From Physocladia obscura (Eukaryota > Chytridiomycota > Chytridiomycetes > Chytridiales > Chytriomycetaceae): a DNA stretch of 14,754 bases. The stretch covers positions 1 through 14,754 of the forward strand of contig JADGJH010000750.1 in assembly GCA_027596945.1 (NCBI GenBank), written 5' to 3'. How positions within the stretch are numbered: position 1 is the first letter of the stretch; each line of letters begins with the position of its first letter. The position numbers were made by a program, and so were the translations under genes. This document shows positions 10,401 through 14,754 of the stretch, one piece after another. Below the pieces are notes generated by a model. The model made no database searches. It saw nothing but the letters and a program-made list of their open reading frames with translations, and was not told the DNA's origin.

Positions 10401-13400
10401 AGGACATGTATGACAGTTGGTTTAACTTCAGAAGTACTACTGATTCTTTTTTCATGTGCTGTGGTGGAAGATTTCACAACTGGACTTTCTGTACTTGGAC
10501 TTGTAACGGCATCAGGATTGACTTCTTTTAAAAAAGCAGTATAACTTGATTTTTTCATTCCATCGAGCACAAAATCCAACATTTCATCGAAAATTTGCAA
10601 ATTTGGACTGCCTTTTGAAGTTAATTCATTCATTAACTTGATTTTCATCTGATCCGGAACATATTTCAACTCATGTTTTGAAGGAGTGAAATATTTTTCG
10701 ACGATTGATTTGATTCGGGATCTTCCACTGTTTTGAACAGAATTACTCAATTCCTCTCCCATACTATTCATCAACGTCTTATATTCTCCGACAGAAAAAT
10801 AAAATTCAAGCTCATCTTCTGCACCTTCACGTATTAGAAAATTATGGAAATCTATTTAATGATACTTTAATACATCAGTCTCATTAATACATTGTACTAC
10901 CATTCAGCGACATTGGGGGAGGAAGCTCGTCGGAAATTACTTGTTTGAGCGAAATTTTGAGCTTTAAGGCGCCTTTTGTTAATGCTTGCTTTTGGAAATT
11001 CGGAAAGCTGGATAATTTCATCATTTGAAATACGTTTGCGATAATTCCTTTGAAAATATCTGGCCTAAAATCATGTTGATCTTTCACTGAATGCAAGAAA
11101 GGTTTTACAAGCACGACTGGAAGATTTACTTCCATTGTGCTCCCAACAGTTAAGTATTTTCGGATCATTTCTTCAACAGAAAATTCGATTTTTTTGATTA
11201 GTTCAAAATATTCAGAAGTTTCAAGAATTTGTGAGATATTTTCAAGTATTTCTGCAGGAACTTGGCTGCATAAAGATTGATATTCTTGAACATCTAGATA
11301 GAAACTAATATTTTCTTGTGAATGTTCAGCTTTAAGAAAAGCTAGGAAATCTGTTTTCATATATTTTTATATTTTTCAGAATAGTGAAAAGTTTTATCAA
11401 ACCATTTAAAGAAAATGGTGGTAAATAATTATCGCTCAAAACGTTCATTAAATCTGGAACAATTGATGGACGGCGAGTATTGTGTGCAGATGAAGTGGTT
11501 AAAATTGACAAATTTCCTGATGAAACACTGACGGGCAGTATTTCAAATGGTTGGCTTGTGGAATTTTGAGAGGTTTCTTCGGATAAAATTTCAGTAATTA
11601 TTCCCTGTTGTCGAAGACACTGCCATGTTTCTAATTTTGCGAAAATGTTGTTCATGCTAAATTTTCGAGCATCAACAACACTCAAAATTGGTTCCAAATA
11701 TTCATCATCAACATCCTCGTTTTCATTCTCTAATTGTGAAGCTCTTAATTTGACGTTTCCTTTTGTGGCTGCTAGTTTTATAAAATTTGGGAAACTTGAG
11801 AGCTTGAGCATCATTAAAACGTTTTCCAAAACATTGTTAAAAATATTTGGACGAATGTCATGCTTCTCTTTAATTGATTGAATCAGTTGTTTGGAGAGAT
11901 TTGAGGGTATATTGAGCTCGCTTGATGAACCCTTCGTGAAGAATTTGTCAAGAATTTCAAGCACGGCAACAACAGCTCGTGAAAGTGCAAGTGTGTCAGG
12001 TGACTCCACAGAACTGAAAATTGCATTTCTGAGTATGTATTCTGGAATTGTGTTGCAAATTTCACTGTATTCTTCAAGGGCAAGGAAAAATTCAATATTT
12101 TCTTCTGAATGTTCCTTAAGCAAAAAATTCCGGAAATCTTTCGTTTTTTTGCAGTTAAAATTTAAGTTTTCGTTTAAAAAGTAAATTAAACCTTTTTGAG
12201 AGAATGGTGGTAAAAATTCATCCTCTAAAACCTGCCGGACACTTATTTTTGTTGGAGAAAGAGGAGATTCTGAAATCGAAGATTTTATTTCTTTTGGGAG
12301 TGCAGTTGTAATGGTTATTTTTTCCTTTCTATTCATAAAATTTGGAAATTCTGAAAGCTCCAACTTAGTCAGCACTTTTTGAAGTACAATTTCGAAAACT
12401 GTTGGGATAATATTTCCTTTCGTATTGATTTCATTCAGCAACAAGTTTAAATCTTCTTCAGAGACATTTAGCTCATGCTTGCTATCTTTTGTGAAAAAAG
12501 TTGAAATTATTTGAAATATCTGTACTTGAGCTTCACTTTTTTGATCATCGTTTGACATATTTTGATCAATATTGGAAAAATGGCGTTCATAGTCCTTAAA
12601 AGCCTTGTAGAATTCAATATTTTCGACAGTACCTTCTTTTTGCAAATATTGGTAGAAATCTGTTTCAATTAAATATGATTAATTTATCGGCGTTACTTAA
12701 ATTTGAAGTAAAATACCGGCGAAAGAGTTCGGTGGTGCGTGCTCGTTCTCAAGAACTTGTGTCAGAGTTATATTAGGAATGACCTTGCCTTTTGACAAAG
12801 CAAGTCTTTGAAAATTCGGAAAGCTGGAAAGTCGAAGCATTGTGTAAACATTTTCCAAAACGCCTTTGAAAATTTCGGGATGTATATTATTGTTTACGGA
12901 AATCTCTATAAGCAAAGGTTTCGACAATTTTGCTGGAACATTTAATTCTTGTTTTTTCCCTGGTTTAAAGAAACGAGCAACTAGATCATTTATTTTGTCT
13001 CTGGCACGTTTTAATTGAGCAGCCTGTTCTAAGTCTGTTGGAATAATCATTGTGTTTTTCAAAAGGTCTACTGGAATTGTAAGACACAGTCGCTCATAGC
13101 TTTTAAGCTCCAAATAAAAGTCAATATTTTCTTCGGATCGTTCTTTGATAAGGAACTCATGAAAATCTGAAAGATTACAATTCAAGAACGATTATTGCCA
13201 AACAAAAATTTGAGCAAACCTTTCATAGAAAACGGGGATAAGAAACGGTCTTCCAGGACCTGCTGAACGGTTATTTTCACAGAAGCCGTGTCTGAATCTG
13301 GCAAGCGCGGAGAAGACAAGGGTCTATCTTGTGGAGGCGGAAAGCTGCCAGACTTTCCGAGTTCTAGCGCGCGTGTGAGTGATGCCGACTGATCAGAGAG

Positions 13401-13457
13401 TGAAAGTGGTGTTGGTTGTGATTTGTTTGGGCTGCTCATGGGGGTTTTTGGAGGCAT
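4076..13457 (-). CDS. Giant fifteen-RGS-domain protein
   Basis: Exons (minus strand): 13457-13220, 13166-12717, 12659-12192, 12137-11403, 11350-10901, 10851-10366, 10305-9856, 9806-9108, 9050-8601, 8554-7931, 7878-7123, 7067-6621, 6560-5733, 5682-4504, 4440-4076. They sum to 8625 nt, or 2874 residues plus TGA. Introns are 46-63 nt, all GT-AG, all phase 1. RGS domains accelerate GTP hydrolysis on G-alpha. Each repeat has the leader T-[LV]-x-x-V-L-x-D-x-x-x-P-P-x-S, then D-F-x-x-[FY]-L-x-x-E-H-S-E-E-N-x-x-F-Y, an E-L-N-[IV]-P turn, and I-H-P-x-[IV]-F...L-S-S-F-P-x-F. The usual F-W is F-Y here. Residues 1-79 are a Ser/Pro-rich tail plus the first leader. No DEP, PX, transmembrane or kinase domain is seen. 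Start ATG 13457 follows AAAGAAA; an upstream in-frame ATG at 13541 would overlap the divergent gene. One gene is favoured because every junction keeps frame. Confidence 0.9.
4504..5013 (-). repeat. RGS repeat 14 (second part of exon 14, residues 2584-2753)
   Basis: DFYNYLKKEHSAENFDFY keeps the E-N pair; the second motif is KEISVS, so that Asn is lost. RVSSFPNF is present. An acidic linker leads to the SPPLSLA leader of repeat 15. Confidence 0.87.
5014..5682 (-). repeat. RGS repeat 13, degenerate (first part of exon 14, residues 2361-2583)
   Basis: DFRTYLKKEKKAHYVDFY has lost the E-N pair, and E-L-N-P is YYLDFP; RSSFPGF is kept. A basic stretch and a Thr/Glu-rich linker (DEEEEEG) follow. The leader DPPLSRN runs straight into repeat 14 with no intron. 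Confidence 0.85.
5733..6560 (-). repeat. RGS repeat 12 with polyQ and long insert (exon 13, residues 2085-2360)
   Basis: DFHNFLVRDHSSENIEFY, IELNVP, LKLSSFPKF: key residues intact. A Ser/Asn run and seven Gln (CAA/CAG, 6235-6255) are inserted inside the domain before HPDIFKEIL. The domain is followed by about 120 residues that include an ordered-looking block (about 5840-6000) and then the IPPPLSCR leader. Confidence 0.87.
6621..7067 (-). repeat. RGS repeat 11, partly degenerate (exon 12, residues 1936-2084)
   Basis: 447 nt. DFQRYLRREDANEIAEFY has Ile where the interface Asn should be; NELNVA and NIHPEVF remain. The acceptor was placed at 7068 (CAAAAATAG) to match all other junctions. A nearer AG at 7089 would add seven residues but leave a 34-nt intron. 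Confidence 0.85.
7123..7878 (-). repeat. RGS repeat 10, partly degenerate (exon 11, residues 1684-1935)
   Basis: DYEFYLVGNSDVMTFEFF lacks the E-N pair, while LDLNIP and NIHPEVF are kept and the closing motif is SAHFAKF. About 95 residues of Ser/Asn-rich linker precede the SPPFSFR leader. Confidence 0.85.
7931..8554 (-). repeat. RGS repeat 9 (exon 10, residues 1476-1683)
   Basis: DFHEFLKREHSEENIEFY, YELNVP, IHPDIYEGVLANV, LRLSSFPNF: among the most canonical copies. A basic Ser/Pro-rich linker of about 60 residues follows, ending in EPPFSRN. Confidence 0.9.
8601..9050 (-). repeat. RGS repeat 8 (exon 9, residues 1326-1475)
   Basis: Exactly 450 nt. DFYDFIKNEHSEENYDFY, AVKDYQ, TELNIPSKIM, IRLSSFPVF: intact, and clearly the sister of repeat 6. 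Ends with LPPPLSLN, the most typical leader of the array. Confidence 0.9.
9108..9806 (-). repeat. RGS repeat 7, degenerate (exon 8, residues 1093-1325)
   Basis: DFRQFLELQKKQYHLDFY: the SEEN motif is replaced by KQYH. The turn reads NIINLEQS, keeping an Asn in a changed setting. ESSFPNF is present. About 90 residues of Ser/Thr/Asp-rich linker follow before the AQPFSRK leader. Confidence 0.85.
9856..10305 (-). repeat. RGS repeat 6 (exon 7, residues 943-1092)
   Basis: Exactly 450 nt. DFYEFILNEHSEENYAFY with TELNIPAKIM and MRLSSFPVF. Asn residues intact. Its closest relative in the array is repeat 8. The leader it supplies to repeat 7 is worn: LLRTPASLE in place of LPPPxSLN. Confidence 0.9.
10366..10851 (-). 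repeat. RGS repeat 5, degenerate (exon 6, residues 781-942)
   Basis: DFHNFLIREGAEDELEFY: the E-N pair is E-D-E-L, so the interface Asn is gone, and E-L-N-P is replaced by HELKYVP. The closing segment is KKSSYTAF. The fold signature survives but G-alpha contact is doubtful. A Ser/Thr linker precedes the FLPPFSRA leader. Confidence 0.85.
10901..11350 (-). repeat. RGS repeat 4 (exon 5, residues 631-780)
   Basis: Exactly 450 nt. DFLAFLKAEHSQENISFY with MEVNLP, HDFRPDIF and MKLSSFPNF. Key Asn residues are intact. Leader of the next repeat is LPPPMSLN. Confidence 0.9.
11403..12137 (-). repeat. RGS repeat 3 with long linker (exon 4, residues 386-630)
   Basis: DFRNFLLKEHSEENIEFF with SELNIP and LKLSSFPNF; key Asn residues intact. 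After the domain comes about 110 residues of linker, first acidic (ENENEDVDDEYLEP), then Ser/Thr-rich, before the LPPFSLN leader. The linker shows no recognised domain. Confidence 0.88.
12192..12659 (-). repeat. RGS repeat 2 (exon 3, residues 230-385)
   Basis: DFYQYLQKEGTVENIEFY with HELNVS and ELSEFPNF. Asn residues kept, but the SEE before Asn is TVE and the middle has NIIPTVF in place of NIHPEIF. Ends with the FLPPFSQK leader. The following intron (12138-12191) is 54 nt and stopless in frame. Confidence 0.85.
12717..13166 (-). repeat. RGS repeat 1 (exon 2, residues 80-229)
   Basis: Exactly 450 nt. Reads DFHEFLIKERSEENIDFY, then QELNVP and LRLSSFPNF. Both Asn residues expected at the G-alpha interface are kept. 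It closes with the leader of repeat 2 (HAPPNSFA). Confidence 0.9.
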
Positions 13458-13477
13458 TTTCTTTGTTTCACCCAACA
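13458..13477. promoter_or_regulatory. 20-bp gap between divergent start codons (RGS / MT-A70)
   Basis: Twenty bp separate the minus-strand ATG at 13457 from the plus-strand ATG at 13478. If the second in-frame ATG at 13505 is used for the plus gene, the gap is 47 bp. Either way promoter elements must lie within transcribed or coding sequence of one partner. No TATA box seen. Confidence 0.4.
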
Positions 13478-14754
13478 ATGAAAAAAGTTCTCGGACAAAA
13501 ATTAATGGTAAAAAACAAAACAATATCTGTAACTTCAACATCGGCAGCCCCGATACGACGTTCGGCGCGAGGAGCTACAGCGAGGTACTCGTGTGTTATC
13601 GCATGGATTAAATGCCAATTAGTGTGACTGATTGATTCCGACTAAATAAATCCGAATCCCAAACACAAATCACTCCACAAACGACTCTACTCGGCAGCGC
13701 TTCGTGGTATGTGGGCTATGCCGATGATTCGGAATCTGTTGAGTCGATTATGCAAAAGTTCAACGAGCTAGAAGAACTCAAGAAAGAAGCCATCCGCAAA
13801 TCTGCTTCTACGAGTGCTAACGATGGCAATGACGAAAGGCCGTTCGAAAAAAATGCCGAATTAGAGTTGGATGAACAAGATCTCGAAGAGTTGTTTCGCC
13901 GAACATCAAAAACTTCTCTTCGAGAAATTAGCAATACAGCCAAACAATATCACAATTATTTCATGGATGTTGAAAATGAACCATTGGAGCAAATAGACGA
14001 TGAGTCCTCCGAATATAATTCTGAATTATCAGATGATTATGATGCCTTGACAACCAGGTTTGAACCAACTTTATTCGAAACAAAAAATAAGCAAAAAAAC
14101 AAAAAATCCGAACCGGGCGTAACTGAACTGAATCGAAAACAATCCACAAAAACGAAAACGAAAACTTTCCTCAGTCTTAAAAAAGGGAAGCTTTTTTCTA
14201 GAAAAAGCTCCAGTAGTTCGCAATTGAGATCCAAAAAAAATTATCGAAAGTATGAGTTGGATGGCTTATCTTTCTTCAGCTGACACACTCTGCCTGTCCC
14301 AGACTTGATCCAGAAAAGCCTATTCACTTACGGCCGCCATATCCCCTGCCTCGATCTTGGGGTCGAATGATACTTTCGCTGGATAAAAGCTCAAGTCATC
14401 TGGGATCCGAGACAAAAGGAGTTCATCTGCATTTGCGTATTCTTTCGCCAGAATCAATTGAATTTATCAAAGTAAAATGTAACCCTATTGTCGTCTATAT
14501 GGATCCGCCCTTGATTCTTGCCACAGATACTAATCGTACTGATGGATATATTACAACTCAAGAGCTGGTTATTACACTAAGCACTATCTTCTCCATTTTG
14601 ATTTTTTAAATTTTATTTTATTTTTATTGTAGGCACAGCTCAATTTAGCTTCATTGATTTCGTCCGGGTTCTTGTTTATTTGGGTTGAAAAAGAATTTAC
14701 ACCTGAAATATTGGTATTGAAAAACGTACTTCCGAGATTTCATCTTGTCGTATT
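13478..14754 (+). CDS. MT-A70 family adenine methyltransferase, 3' end cut by window
   Basis: Exons 13478-13584, 13698-14249, 14303-14567 and 14633 onward; introns of 113, 53 and 65 nt. The splices unite separate frames into one protein of at least 348 residues. The N-terminus is basic (RRSARG) and leads to SWYVGYADDSESVESIMQKF, then a charged, Ser/Lys-rich region. The catalytic domain starts near LRPPYPLPRSWG. It contains DPPL at 287-290, the position of the DPPW motif of MT-A70 enzymes, and GFLFIWVEKEFTPE at 320-333, matching their G-x-x-F-x-W-V strand. MT-A70 proteins methylate adenine N6 in RNA (METTL3/IME4) or in DNA (MTA1-type). Leu in place of Trp resembles METTL14/KAR4-type partners, so activity is uncertain. 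For the first intron a donor at 13624 is also in frame and would add 13 residues. The domain end lies beyond the window. Confidence 0.78.

Noticed and set aside
4076..13457. A cluster of about a dozen separate short minus-strand genes, each with its own ATG
   Set aside because: The apparent starts lie downstream of the conserved D-F-x-x-[FY]-L segment and would truncate each RGS domain. Splicing at 14 equivalent phase-1 sites restores whole domains in one frame.
4076..13457. Satellite, CRISPR-like or transposon repeat array
   Set aside because: Similarity is at protein level with diverged DNA, unit lengths vary from 447 to over 800 bp, and no spacers, terminal repeats or transposase are present.
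13182..13541. RGS protein start at ATG 13541, giving a hydrophobic signal-like N-terminus
   Set aside because: It would overlap the first exon of the MT-A70 gene on the other strand. The ATG at 13457 has a good A-rich context and leads into a typical disordered tail. It is not excluded absolutely.
14250..14279. 30-nt intron in the MT-A70 gene ending at TTCTTCAG
   Set aside because: It is too short and joins to an immediate TGA. The acceptor at 14301-14302 gives a 53-nt intron and continues the MT-A70 frame.

Overview
The window reads as nuclear DNA of a fungus, most likely an early-diverging zoosporic lineage such as a chytrid (inference). The evidence is spliced genes with short GT-AG introns (mostly 46-65 nt), fungal mitochondrial protein families (mL59-like, AIM24-like), an RGS leader of the fungal 'PPPxSL' type, and an MT-A70 methyltransferase of the kind found in fungi that use adenine methylation. 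No bacterial, viral or transposon gene was recognised.

Layout. Bases 1-3150 are GC-rich and dense. An mL59-like mitochondrial ribosomal protein gene (+) converges on a tandem-UBA adaptor gene (-). That gene lies head to head, 20 bp from start to start, with an AIM24-like mitochondrial gene (+). Bases 3151-4075 are AT-rich with no gene I can model securely. Bases 4076-13457 (-) are one very large gene. Bases 13478-14754 (+) are an MT-A70 family gene cut by the window edge, again 20 bp start to start from its divergent neighbour.

The centrepiece is the minus-strand gene. It has fifteen exons and encodes about 2874 residues, almost all of it fifteen tandem RGS (regulator of G-protein signalling) domains. 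Every one of its 14 introns interrupts the same place in the repeat, in phase 1, between the first helices (PPxSxx) and the D-F-x-x-[FY]-L helix. Four internal exons are exactly 450 nt and a fifth is 447 nt. Repeats 13 and 14 share an exon in which the intron is precisely missing. About nine repeats keep the Asn of the E-N-x-x-F-Y motif that contacts G-alpha in known RGS domains, and six have lost it. The architecture points to growth by internal exon duplication from a single-RGS gene, giving a possible multivalent G-alpha GAP or scaffold. Most RGS proteins have one domain and a few have two or three; I know of none with fifteen.

The genes do not form one pathway. Two are mitochondrial (ribosome; inner-membrane organisation), one is probably ubiquitin/endocytic, one is G-protein signalling and one is nucleic-acid adenine methylation.
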